From assembly GCA_016794595.1 (NCBI GenBank), contig JAEUJN010000076.1:124001-188000 (forward strand): a stretch of 64,000 nucleotides of DNA, read 5' to 3'. Under the pieces are notes generated by a model that saw only the letters and a program-made list of their open reading frames with translations, was not told the origin of the DNA and ran no database searches. This DNA comes from Kineosporiaceae bacterium. GTDB lineage: Bacteria; Actinomycetota; Actinomycetes; Actinomycetales; Kineosporiaceae. This document shows, in pieces, positions 35,994-44,865 of the stretch; the stretch's first letter is position 1; each line of letters opens with the position of its first letter. Both the position numbers and the translations under genes were made by a program.

Positions 35994-36156
35994 AATCGTG
36001 GGAGATGGTCTTTTTCAGTCAGGTAAAAAGTTGAACCGAAGGCTTGTCGGCCTCCCGGACGGCCCCTCATACTCCTCGCCATTCCGGCTCGCGATCTCGT
36101 GGGCTCCCTCAGTGCCTGCGCCCGATCCTCGGCGCCCTCGGCCAGAAAGGTGCGTC

Positions 36157-37770
36157 ATGACCACCAGCCACCTCGGCGACGGGGCTCACCCGTCCCCTGG
36201 CGATCATCAACCGGTCGGCCAGGACAACGCCCGGCTCAAGGCGGGCGCCGTCGGTCTCGTCGGCGTCCTGTTCATGGCGGTCGCCAACGCGGCGCCGATC
36301 ACCGCGATGAGCTTCAACGTGCCGATCGCCGTCGGCTACGGCAACGGCATCGGGGTGTCCGGCGGCTACCTGTTCGCCACCATCGTGCTGACCATCTTCA
36401 CCATCGGGTTCGTCGCGATGGCCCGCTACATCACCACCGCCGGCGCCTTCTACGGGTTCACCTCGCACGGCCTCGGCCAGGTCGCCGGTATGGCCACCGG
36501 CCTGCTGGCCACCGTCGCCTACGTGATCTTCGAGGCGTCGCTGATCGGCGGCTTCGCCTACTTCGCCTCGGAGTACGTGTTCAAGCCCGCCGGCATGGAC
36601 GTGCACTGGATGGTGATCGCCCTGATCGGCATCGCGGTGATCGCCCTGATGACCTACTACTCGATCACCCTGGCCGCCGGCGTGCTCGGGGTGACCCTGG
36701 TCGCCGAGGTGGTGCTGTTGCTCTCGCTCGGGCTGTCGGTGCTCTTCAAGGGCGGTCCCGACGGCTACCTGGTCGGCGAGACGGTGCTGCCCAACAACGC
36801 CTTCGAGAACCTGGGCGAGGGCGCCTTCGGCACCGGGGTCGCGGCCGGCACAGCAGCGATCGGCATCTTCTTCGCCTTCTGGTCCTGGGTCGGGTACGAG
36901 ACCACCGCGGTCTACGGCGAGGAGTCCAAGAACCCCAAGCGCAACGTGCCGCTGGCCACCCTGATCGCCGTGATCGGCCTGGGCACGTTCTACACGTTCA
37001 TGTCCTGGTTGGTCGTGGTCGGCAACGGCCCGGCGAAGGCGGTCGAGGTCTCCGCCGGGGCCGCACCGGTCGACCTGTGGCTGAACCTGGTGACCGACAA
37101 CCTGGGCAGCTTCATGACCACGATCTACAAGGTGCTGCTGGTGATCGGCTCGTTCGCCTGCGCCATGGCCTTCCACAACGCGGCCGCCCGCTACCTGTAC
37201 GCCATGGGCCGTGAGGGAGCCTGGTCCTGGTTGCGCACGACGCTGGGGGCGGTGAACGTCAAGCACGGCTCCCCCGCCGTCGCCTCGTTCGTGCAGTCCG
37301 CCATCACCCTGGCGCTCTGCCTGCTGTTCCTGCTGTTCACCGACGTCAAGGTCGCCGATGAGGCCGGAACCCTGGTCTCGACCCCCGAACTGGTTCCCTA
37401 CGTCAACGTCTACGGCGTGCTCGCCCTGATCGGCACGGCGATGGTGTTGATCGTGCAGACCATCACCTCCGTCGCCGTCATCTGGTACTTCTGGGTGAAG
37501 AAGGTGCACCGCGGTAACCCGCTCACCACCCTCGTCGCGCCCGTGGTCGGTGCCGCCGGCATGCTCTACGCACTCAGCCTGCTCTGGTCGAACCGCAAGT
37601 TCGCCGCCGGCCTCGCCGCGGACAGCAAGGTGTTCCAGTTCATGCCGTACTACGTGATCGGCCTGCTGGTGCTCGGGGTCGGCTATGCGCTCTACGTGCG
37701 CTCGGCCAAGCCCGCGATCTACGAGCTGATCGGCCGCACCACCATGGAAGAGGCGCACGAGCGCGCCTGA
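36157..37770 (+). CDS. APC-family amino acid/amine permease
   Basis: A 537-residue polytopic protein with about 12-14 membrane segments, N-terminal LKAGAVGLVGVLFMAVANAAPITAM and FFAFWSWVGYETTAVYGEE, the APC-superfamily signature. It is divergent from the microcompartment operon and shares its control region, so it probably imports the amine substrate (aminoacetone, aminopropanol or a related compound). ATG 36157 has AAAGG upstream. Confidence 0.9.
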   Translation: MTTSHLGDGAHPSPGDHQPVGQDNARLKAGAVGLVGVLFMAVANAAPITAMSFNVPIAVGYGNGIGVSGGYLFATIVLTIFTIGFVAMARYITTAGAFYGFTSHGLGQVAGMATGLLATVAYVIFEASLIGGFAYFASEYVFKPAGMDVHWMVIALIGIAVIALMTYYSITLAAGVLGVTLVAEVVLLLSLGLSVLFKGGPDGYLVGETVLPNNAFENLGEGAFGTGVAAGTAAIGIFFAFWSWVGYETTAVYGEESKNPKRNVPLATLIAVIGLGTFYTFMSWLVVVGNGPAKAVEVSAGAAPVDLWLNLVTDNLGSFMTTIYKVLLVIGSFACAMAFHNAAARYLYAMGREGAWSWLRTTLGAVNVKHGSPAVASFVQSAITLALCLLFLLFTDVKVADEAGTLVSTPELVPYVNVYGVLALIGTAMVLIVQTITSVAVIWYFWVKKVHRGNPLTTLVAPVVGAAGMLYALSLLWSNRKFAAGLAADSKVFQFMPYYVIGLLVLGVGYALYVRSAKPAIYELIGRTTMEEAHERA

Positions 37771-37780
37771 CCTCACACGT

Positions 37781-37822
37781 CATGACGGGTGGTCCCCCTC
37801 CCCCCCGGGGCCACCCGTCATG
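37781..37822 (+). terminator. Strong hairpin after the permease gene
   Basis: CATGACGGGTGG (from 37781) followed by CCCC pairs with GGGGCCACCCGTCATG (37807-37822), a 16-bp stem with one bulged T. There is no T-run. It probably separates the permease from the dehydratase operon. Beyond it, CCTCGGCGAACC occurs twice with a 14-bp period (37846-37857, 37860-37871). Confidence 0.6.
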
Positions 37823-37898
37823 GCTCGGCCAGCCACGGCGCGCCACCTCGGCGAACCACCCTCGGCGAACCGGTGACCCACAGGAGAGGACGGGTGAC

Positions 37899-38936
37899 GT
37901 GCCCGAGCTGACGATGCGCTGGGAACCCGATCCGGACGCCGACCCGGCCGGCTACACCTATACCTTCGGCGGGGTGCCGGCCGTGGCCGAGATCGCTCCC
38001 GGCACGCTGCTGTCGACCTGGACCATGGACTGCTTCGGCGGCCGGGTCAGGGCTCCGACCGATCTGGCCAGCCAGGTCTGCGACCCGCGGATGCTCAACC
38101 CGCAGTCCGGCCCGTTCCACGTCACCGGGGCCAAACCCGGTGACACGCTGGCCGTTCACCTCGTCTCGATCACCCCCCGCGAGGCCTGGGGGGTCAGCAG
38201 CACGGTGCCGTTCTTCGGGTCGTTGACCGCCACCCCCACCACGGCGATGCTCCACTCCGCGCTCACCGAGCGCACCTGGATCTACGAGATCGACACCCGC
38301 GAGCAGGTGGTGCGCTACCTCGCCGCGGACACCCCGTTCACTGCCACCCTGCCCCTGGACCCGATGCACGGAACCGTCGGTGTGGCCCCGGCTCTCGGTG
38401 AGGTGCGTTCCTCGCTCGCCCCGGGCGACTGGGGCGGCAACATGGACACCCCCGAGATGCGCGCCGGGGTCACCTGCTACCTCGGCGTCAACGTCGAGGG
38501 CGCCATGGTCAGCCTCGGCGACGGGCACGCCCGCCAGGGCGAGGGCGAGACCTGCGGAGTGGCGGTCGAGTGCGCCATGGACACCCAGCTGATCCTCGAC
38601 GTGCTGCCCGGGCGGGCCACGCCCTGGCCCCGGCTGGAGAGCGACGACTTCTGGATGACCACCGGCTCGGCCCGCCCGCTGGAGGACGCCTTCCGGATCG
38701 CCCACCAGCAGATGGTCACCTGGGTCGCCGAACTCACCGGGCAGAGCATCATCGACGCCTACCAATTCGTCTCCCAGACCGCGCTGACCCCGATCGCCAA
38801 CGTGGTCGACACCAACTACACCGTGGTGTGCAAGGTGGCCAAGGCCCACCTGCCCAGGGTGGTCGCCATGGACGGCGTGCACGCCCGGCTGCGTACCCTG
38901 GCCGCCGTGCACACCAGGCAGAGCGGGTCACGCTGA
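37899..38936 (+). CDS. Acetamidase/formamidase family protein
   Basis: 345 residues of the FmdA/AmdA family: FGGRVRAPTDLASQVCDPR, HVTGAKPGDTLAVHLVSI, MHGTVGVAPA and GDGHARQGEGETCGVAVEC. Members hydrolyse short amides to ammonia and acid. GTG 37899 has GGAGAGG upstream. It is the first gene of the dehydratase operon; the next gene begins 1 nt after its stop. Its substrate there is unknown; small hydroxy-amides would be one possibility. Confidence 0.88.
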   Translation: MPELTMRWEPDPDADPAGYTYTFGGVPAVAEIAPGTLLSTWTMDCFGGRVRAPTDLASQVCDPRMLNPQSGPFHVTGAKPGDTLAVHLVSITPREAWGVSSTVPFFGSLTATPTTAMLHSALTERTWIYEIDTREQVVRYLAADTPFTATLPLDPMHGTVGVAPALGEVRSSLAPGDWGGNMDTPEMRAGVTCYLGVNVEGAMVSLGDGHARQGEGETCGVAVECAMDTQLILDVLPGRATPWPRLESDDFWMTTGSARPLEDAFRIAHQQMVTWVAELTGQSIIDAYQFVSQTALTPIANVVDTNYTVVCKVAKAHLPRVVAMDGVHARLRTLAAVHTRQSGSR

Positions 38937-38937
38937 C

Positions 38938-39381
38938 GTGGGACGGGTCAGCCGGTTCGAGCTGGATCTGACGCTGGCGCAGCGGATGTGCGCAGCCGCC
39001 CGCGCCGCAGCGTCGGACTGTGGCGCTCTGGTCTCGGTCGCCGTCGTGGACGGCGGCGGGCACCTGATCTGCTTCGAACGCATGGACGCCGCGGAGATCG
39101 CCGGCCCGGTTCTGGCCCGGGACAAGGCCCACACCGCCGTCGCCCACCGGATCGCCACGGCGGACCTGACCGCGCTGGTCGCCCCCGGCGCCGAGCTCGC
39201 CGGGATGAACAGCGCGGACGGCGGACGCTACGTCGCCTTCGCCGGAGGGCTGCCGTTGTGGGACGGTGACCGCGTGATCGGTGGCATCGGCGTCAGCGGA
39301 GGCACCGCGGCCCAGGACGCGGCGGCCGCCACGGCCGGTGCCGGGCAGTTCACCGCCGAACTCGCCCGGGTCGGGCCGTGA
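38938..39381 (+). CDS. GlcG/HbpS-like (DUF336, PduO C-terminal type) protein
   Basis: 147 residues: LTLAQRMCAAARAAA, VSVAVVDGGGHLICFERMD, ARDKAHTAVAHR and GGLPLWDGDRVIGGIGVSGG, the standard DUF336 pattern. Family members bind heme or cobalamin-related ligands and are frequent in diol dehydratase loci. It is coupled to its neighbours: 1 nt after the amidase stop, and its stop overlaps the dehydratase start. Confidence 0.88.
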   Translation: MGRVSRFELDLTLAQRMCAAARAAASDCGALVSVAVVDGGGHLICFERMDAAEIAGPVLARDKAHTAVAHRIATADLTALVAPGAELAGMNSADGGRYVAFAGGLPLWDGDRVIGGIGVSGGTAAQDAAAATAGAGQFTAELARVGP

Positions 39382-41627
39382 TGAGCGACCACCCGATCGG
39401 GCGGTTCCGGTTCATGGACACCCAGAACGTCAACCTGGACGGGTTCGCGGTGCCCGACCCCACGCTCGGGCTGGTCGCCTTCGGTTCCGCCGGCGACCCC
39501 GAGCCCTCGCTGGTGGTCGAGGACGGCCGCGTGATCGAGTTGGACGGCCGCGCCGAGGCCGACTTCGACGTGATCGACGCCTTCGTCGCCGCCCACGGGC
39601 TCGACCTCGCAGCGGCCCCCGAGGCCATGGCGATCGATGAGGTGGCCTTCGCCCGCATGCTGGTCGACCCGGCCGTCCCCCGAACCGAGGTGGTGCGCCT
39701 GGCCGGCGGGATGACCCCGGCCAAACTCGCTCGCGCGCTGGCGGTTCTGCGCCCGGCCGAGCTGGTGATGGCGATGACCAAGTGCCGTGCCCGGCGGACC
39801 CCGAGCAACCAGGCCCACGTCACCAACCGCTCCGACGACCCGCTGCTGCTGGCCGCCGACGCCGCCACCGCGGCGGCCTTCGGCTTCCGCGAGATCGAGA
39901 CCACGGTGCCGGTGCTGGGCGATGCGCCGTCCAACGCGGTGGCGGTGAGCATCGGCGCCGCAGTGGGCTCGCCCGGCGTCCTGGTGCAGTGCTCGGTCGA
40001 GGAGGCCCTCGAGCTCGAACTCGGCATGCGCGGCCTGGTCTCCTACGCCGAGACGGTCTCGCTGTACGGCACCGAGCAGATCTTCGTCGACGGCGACGAC
40101 ACCCCGTGGTCGAAGGCTTTCCTCACCTCGGCGTACGCCAGTCGGGGGGTGAAGATGCGGGTCACCTCCGGCGGCGGCGCCGAGGCACTCATGGGTGGGG
40201 CGCAGGGCTGCTCGATGTTCTACCTGGAGGCCCGCTGCGTCGCGCTCGCCCGGGCGATCGGGGCCCAGGGAGTGCAGAACGGCGGCATCGACTCGGCGGC
40301 CGTGGCGGGCGCCGTCCCGGGTGGCGTGCGATCGCTGATGGCCGAGAACCTGATGGTGATGCTGCGCGGCCTCGAGGCGTGCACCGGCAACGACGCCCTG
40401 ATGAGCGAGTCGGACGTGCGCCGCACCTCACGCACCCACCCCATCTTCATCGCCGGCTCGGACTTCATCTGCAGCGGGTTCGGCTCGATCCAGCGCTACG
40501 ACAACATGTTCGGGCCGAGTCAGTGGAACGCCGAGGACCTCGACGACTACCTGGCCATGCAGCGCGACTGGGGTGTGGACGGCGGGCTGCGCACCGCCTC
40601 CGAGCCGGAGGTCGCCCGGCTGCGCGAGCGCGCCGTCGACGCTGTCCGGGCCGTCTACCGGCTGCTGGGCCTGGCCGACTTCGACGACATCTGGGCTGCC
40701 CAGGCGGTCGACGCCGCCGGGTCGAAGGATGTGCCGGCAGCCGACCTGATGACCCCGCTGGCGGCGTCCCGGCTGATCCGGGACCTGCCGATCACCATGC
40801 TGGAGGTGATCGATGCCCTGGCCGAGACCGGGTTCGAGGTCGAGGCCGAGCGGATGCTCGCGATGCTGCGCGAGCGGGTTCGTGGTGACTACCTGCAGAC
40901 GGCGGCGATCTTCGACGAGCAGCTGCGGGTGCTGTCGGCGGTCACCGACCCCAACGACTACGCCGGGCCCGGCACCGGCTACTCCCCCACCCCGGCCCGC
41001 CAGGTTGAGATCGACGCCATCCGCCAGCAACGCTCGGTCGGCGACATCCAGCTCGAACAGGAGCGGTCACGCACCGAGGCGCTGCAGGTGTCGGCGCCGT
41101 CGGCCGAGGCCGGTCACGACCCTCGTGAGGTGGTGATCGGGCTGTCCCCGGCGGCCGGCCGCGCGATCTGGCGCACGCTGTGCGGGCTGACCGTCGTCGA
41201 GGCGCTGGACGAGCTGCTGGCCGGGCTGGAGGAGGAGGGCTGCACCGCCCGGGTGGTGCGGGTCAACGACAGTCTCGACCTGGGCCGGATCGGGCTGACC
41301 GCGGCCCGGCTGGCCGGCTCGGGGATCGGGATCGGGTTGCAGGCCAAGGGAACTGCCCTGATCCACCGCCGCGACCTGGCGCCGCTGGCCAATCTGGAGC
41401 TGTACAGCGTGGCGCCCACGCTGACCCGGGCTGCCTACCGGCGCCTGGGGATCAACGCCGGCCGGCACGCCAAGGGCGCCACCCCCGAACCGGAGCGAAA
41501 CCCCTACAGCGACGAGGCGATCGAGGCGCGATACCACACCACCGTGGTCTCGCTGGTGGCGATCGAGCGCGGTTGCGTGGTGCCCGGCGCACCGGTGGAG
41601 ACCATGACCCTGCAGCGGGAGGCGTGA
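39381..41627 (+). CDS. B12-dependent diol/glycerol dehydratase, fused large and medium subunits
   Basis: 748 residues. Positions 1 to about 555 match the PduC-type large subunit: VNLDGFAVPDP, TKCRARRTPSNQAHVTN, CSVEEALELELGMRG and GSDFICSGFGSIQRYDNMF. About 580-748 match the PduD-type medium subunit: GTALIHRRDLAPLANLELYS, NAGRHAKGATPEPERNPYSD. The linker carries no obvious encapsulation helix. It would dehydrate 1,2-propanediol or glycerol to propionaldehyde or 3-hydroxypropionaldehyde by radical chemistry. ATG 39381 or GTG 39378 are both possible; both overlap the previous stop. Confidence 0.93.
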   Translation: MSDHPIGRFRFMDTQNVNLDGFAVPDPTLGLVAFGSAGDPEPSLVVEDGRVIELDGRAEADFDVIDAFVAAHGLDLAAAPEAMAIDEVAFARMLVDPAVPRTEVVRLAGGMTPAKLARALAVLRPAELVMAMTKCRARRTPSNQAHVTNRSDDPLLLAADAATAAAFGFREIETTVPVLGDAPSNAVAVSIGAAVGSPGVLVQCSVEEALELELGMRGLVSYAETVSLYGTEQIFVDGDDTPWSKAFLTSAYASRGVKMRVTSGGGAEALMGGAQGCSMFYLEARCVALARAIGAQGVQNGGIDSAAVAGAVPGGVRSLMAENLMVMLRGLEACTGNDALMSESDVRRTSRTHPIFIAGSDFICSGFGSIQRYDNMFGPSQWNAEDLDDYLAMQRDWGVDGGLRTASEPEVARLRERAVDAVRAVYRLLGLADFDDIWAAQAVDAAGSKDVPAADLMTPLAASRLIRDLPITMLEVIDALAETGFEVEAERMLAMLRERVRGDYLQTAAIFDEQLRVLSAVTDPNDYAGPGTGYSPTPARQVEIDAIRQQRSVGDIQLEQERSRTEALQVSAPSAEAGHDPREVVIGLSPAAGRAIWRTLCGLTVVEALDELLAGLEEEGCTARVVRVNDSLDLGRIGLTAARLAGSGIGIGLQAKGTALIHRRDLAPLANLELYSVAPTLTRAAYRRLGINAGRHAKGATPEPERNPYSDEAIEARYHTTVVSLVAIERGCVVPGAPVETMTLQREA

Positions 41628-42016
41628 TGGACCCGGTGGGCGAGACGGGCGAGGTGAGTCGAGTGCGGGCACGATCGGGCACCCCGGTCGATCAGATCAC
41701 CCTGGACGGCGTGCTGGCCGGTGAGGTGAGTCTGGACGACATCCGGATCCACCCGGACACGCTGCTCGCCCAGGCCGAGGTCGCGACCCGCGCGGGCAAT
41801 GCCCAACTGGGAGAGAACTTCCGCCGGGCCGCCGAGCTGACCGCACTCACCGATGAGCGAGTGCTGGCCATCTACGAGGCCTTGCGCCCGCACCGGTCGA
41901 GCGCCGCGGACCTGGACCTGATCGCGGCCGAACTCGATGACCTCGGCGCCACCCGCAACGCCTCCCTGGTGCGCGAGGCGGCCCGGGTCTACGCAGCGCG
42001 TGGTCTGCTGCGCTGA
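41627..42016 (+). CDS. Diol/glycerol dehydratase small subunit
   Basis: 129 residues of the PduE type: DDIRIHPDTLLAQAEVATRA, NAQLGENFRRAAELTALTDE and LALIYEALRP-like ILAIYEALRPHRSS region. It completes the dehydratase with the fused subunit upstream. ATG 41627 overlaps the upstream stop by one base and is preceded by GGGAGG. Confidence 0.92.
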   Translation: MDPVGETGEVSRVRARSGTPVDQITLDGVLAGEVSLDDIRIHPDTLLAQAEVATRAGNAQLGENFRRAAELTALTDERVLAIYEALRPHRSSAADLDLIAAELDDLGATRNASLVREAARVYAARGLLR

Positions 42017-42043
42017 GTCCCGCGGCCGTGCGAGGGTGAGGCC

Positions 42044-43846
42044 GTGCTGATCGCCGGGGTCGACATCGGCAACGCCACGACCGAGATCGTCATCGCCGAG
42101 ACCTCCTCACCGGGCGGCGTCGGCGGTGAGCCACCGCAGCCGGTGGCCTGGGATCGTCGGCCGACCCGCGGGGTCAAGGGCTCGCCCCAGGCCGCCGAGG
42201 CCGCTGCACGACTGCTGGCCCGGATGGAGCGCAGCCTCGGTCGCCGCTGCGCACACGTGCTGATCACTCCGCAGTGCCCGGCCCACACCCTGACCGTGTC
42301 CATCGACCGGGCCGGCGAGCCCACCGGACGCCTGGTGCTGCTCGCCGCCGGATCGGTCACTCCCGCAGGGCAGGGCTACGTCAGCGGTCGCCCAGTCGAT
42401 GTCGAGGAGGACCCCCACACGTTCGCCGCCCGGTTCGTCCCGTCCGACCGGCCGGGGTTCGACCCGGCCGTGGTGCTCGTCGCGCGGGACCCGCTCGGCT
42501 TCCGCCGCACCGCGCATCGGGTGAGCTCGTGGCTGACGGCCGGGGTGGACGTGGTGGGCGTCCTGCTGGCCGGTGACGAGGCGCGGCTGGTCGCCGCCCG
42601 CCTGCCGCAGTCGCCGGCCCGATCGGTTCCGATCGTCGACGGGGTCGATGCCGAGGCGGCCCTGGCCTGCCTGCGGGTCGTGGTCGAGGTGGCCCCGCCC
42701 GGCGGGGTGGTGGCCACGGCGATCGACGGGGTCAGGCTGGTCCGCGATCTGCAGTTGGACGAGGCCGAACACGTCCATGCCGCTGCCCTGGCCCGGCAGG
42801 TGCGTGGTCAGGGGGCGATCGCCGTCGGCGTCGCCCTCCCGTCGGCCGGCGCGGCGGCTGCCGGGTCGGAGCTCGGGGACGACGCCGAGCCGGCCCGCGA
42901 CGCCCTCACCTTCGTCGATGGCACCACGGTGGCGTGGAACGGCGCGGTGGCTGCCCTGCGGGGCCGGCCGGTGGGATCGCTGCTCGCGGTCCGGTTGCCG
43001 GGTGGTGAGCCCTCGCCGACCCGGGACCTCTGGGTGGTCGATCCCGCCGGCGAACCTCTCGGCGGGGTGCTCTCGGGGATGCGCGAGGACGCCGCCGCGG
43101 CCCAGCAGGTGAGCCTGTCGCTGCTGTCCGGCGACGAGGCGCCACGGGCCTGGCCGGCGGCCTTCGAGGCACCGGGGCGCCGGGTCGAGGTGGTGGGCAG
43201 CGAGCCAGCGGCAGCCCGGGCCGGGGCGTTGACCACCCCGGGTGCCCGGGCTGACGCCCTGGTGTTGGACCTGGGCGGCGGCACGATCGATCTGGTCGCG
43301 ACCGGTGCCTCCTCGGTGACCGCGGCCGGATCGGGCGAACTGCTCACCACGGCCGTGGCCCGCACGCTCGGGCTGTCCTCGGGTGCCGCGGAATGGGTGA
43401 AACGCGGTGCGGCCGTGCGGGTCGAGTCGGCTCACGTCATCGCCGACGAGGCCGGCGGACGGCACTTCCGCGACCGGGCCGCAGCCGCTGGGACGATCAG
43501 TCGCCTGGTGGTTGCCGGGCCGGCGGGCGAGTTGCCGTTCGGCGGCGCGCTCACGCCGTCCCAGTGGCGGGCGATCCGGATCGCCCTGTTGCACGCGGTG
43601 TTCGGTGAGAACGTCCGCCGGGTCGTGGCCACGGTCGGAGGTCTCGGTGACCCGTCGACGCAGGATGGACAGCCCGGCGTCCTCGGGGATCGCGACGTGG
43701 TGCTGGTCGGCGGGCCGGCCGGCAGTGACGAGCTGCCGGCCGTCCTGGCGACGGCCCTGCGGGGCGCCACGCTCGGGCGGGCCGACGTCGCCGGTCGACT
43801 GGGTCACCGCTGGGCCGTTGCCTACGGGTTGCTGCTGTCGAGCTGA
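42044..43846 (+). CDS. Diol dehydratase reactivase, large ATPase subunit
   Basis: A 600-residue DdrA/PduG-like protein. It has an actin/Hsp70-like ATPase (LIAGVDIGNATTEIVIAE, ALVLDLGGGTIDLVATG) and VLVGGPAGSDELPAVL near the C-terminus. It exchanges damaged cobalamin from inactivated dehydratase. No DdrB/PduH small subunit is encoded next to it. GTG 42044 has GGGTGAGG upstream. The stop is 7 nt from the convergent end of the minus-strand operon. Confidence 0.9.
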   Translation: MLIAGVDIGNATTEIVIAETSSPGGVGGEPPQPVAWDRRPTRGVKGSPQAAEAAARLLARMERSLGRRCAHVLITPQCPAHTLTVSIDRAGEPTGRLVLLAAGSVTPAGQGYVSGRPVDVEEDPHTFAARFVPSDRPGFDPAVVLVARDPLGFRRTAHRVSSWLTAGVDVVGVLLAGDEARLVAARLPQSPARSVPIVDGVDAEAALACLRVVVEVAPPGGVVATAIDGVRLVRDLQLDEAEHVHAAALARQVRGQGAIAVGVALPSAGAAAAGSELGDDAEPARDALTFVDGTTVAWNGAVAALRGRPVGSLLAVRLPGGEPSPTRDLWVVDPAGEPLGGVLSGMREDAAAAQQVSLSLLSGDEAPRAWPAAFEAPGRRVEVVGSEPAAARAGALTTPGARADALVLDLGGGTIDLVATGASSVTAAGSGELLTTAVARTLGLSSGAAEWVKRGAAVRVESAHVIADEAGGRHFRDRAAAAGTISRLVVAGPAGELPFGGALTPSQWRAIRIALLHAVFGENVRRVVATVGGLGDPSTQDGQPGVLGDRDVVLVGGPAGSDELPAVLATALRGATLGRADVAGRLGHRWAVAYGLLLSS

Positions 43847-43853
43847 CCGGCGG

Positions 43854-44825
43854 CTACCGCACCGGCCCCGCCACGATGTTGACCAGGGGTTGCCCGGCGG
43901 CGAACCGCTCCAGCTGGTCGCGCAGCATGGCTCTGGCCCGGGGCGGGAAGGCAGTGGAGTCGCCGCCGACGTGCGGGCTGATCAGCGTGTTCGGGCTGCG
44001 CCACAACGGGTGGCCGGCCGGCAAGGGTTCGGGATCGGTGACGTCGAGCGCGGCGTGCAGCCGGCCACCGGCCAGGGCCGAGACGAGGTCGTCGGTCACC
44101 ACCACCGGGCCGCGCGCCACGTTGACCAGCAGGGCGCCGTCCGGCATCGCCGCCAGGAAGGCCGCGTCCACCAATCCCCGGGTGGCCTCGGTGAGCGGGC
44201 ACGCGAGCACCACCACCTGGTGGTCGGGCAGCAACCGGGCGACCTCGTCGATGCCGTGCACGTGCCCGCGCCCGTCGTCCCGGGCCCGGCTGCCCACCCG
44301 GGTCACCTCGACCTCGAACGGCAGCAGCCGCGCCTCGATCGCCTCGCCCACGTTGCCGACCCCGATCAGCAGCACCCGGCGGTCGGCCAGTGCGGGCCGG
44401 GTTCCCCCCAGCCACCGCCCCCGGGACTGTGCGCGAGCGAACTCCCCGATCCCCCGCAGGGCCGAGACCGCCAGCGCCACAGCCAGTTCCGCGGTCGAGC
44501 TGTCGTGCACGCCCGCCGCATTGGTCAGCGTCACCCCCGGGGGCAGCAGGGGCAGCACGCTCTCGTAACCCGCCGAGAGCAACTGCACCACCTGCAGCGA
44601 GGGCAGGTCGGCCAGGTGGTGCATCACCGAGGCCTTGCCCATGTACGGCAGCACCACGAACGCCAGCCGCTCGGGGTCCCGGCCTGCGCTCGCGCCGCCC
44701 CTTGGCAGCGGAGCGGTCATGTCCCACAGGCTCAGCTCGACCGGTGACTCGCCGTCCGGCCACAGCCCGAGCCACCGCGCGTCGGGGACGCTGACCAACG
44801 GACGCGAGGAGGGGACGACCACCAT
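43854..44825 (-). CDS. D-2-hydroxyacid dehydrogenase family protein
   Basis: 323 residues with the NAD fold LLIGVGNVGEAIEARLLP, catalytic Arg in LVNVARGPVVV, Glu in DVTDPEPLPAGH and His in SPHVGGDSTAFPP. The family interconverts 2-keto and D-2-hydroxy acids. ATG 44825 has AGGGTG upstream. It is the last gene of the large biosynthetic operon and could tailor a hydroxy-acid building block. Confidence 0.88.
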   Translation of the reverse strand: MVVVPSSRPLVSVPDARWLGLWPDGESPVELSLWDMTAPLPRGGASAGRDPERLAFVVLPYMGKASVMHHLADLPSLQVVQLLSAGYESVLPLLPPGVTLTNAAGVHDSSTAELAVALAVSALRGIGEFARAQSRGRWLGGTRPALADRRVLLIGVGNVGEAIEARLLPFEVEVTRVGSRARDDGRGHVHGIDEVARLLPDHQVVVLACPLTEATRGLVDAAFLAAMPDGALLVNVARGPVVVTDDLVSALAGGRLHAALDVTDPEPLPAGHPLWRSPNTLISPHVGGDSTAFPPRARAMLRDQLERFAAGQPLVNIVAGPVR

Positions 44826-44865
44826 GCCGGTCACCCTAGGGGCACCCGCCGCAGGGCGCCCCGCC

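Noticed and set aside
37771-37898. Cobalamin riboswitch before the dehydratase operon
   Set aside because: The 128-nt gap holds a simple hairpin and a 12-bp direct repeat but no B12-box-like conserved sequence, and it is too short for a full cobalamin riboswitch.
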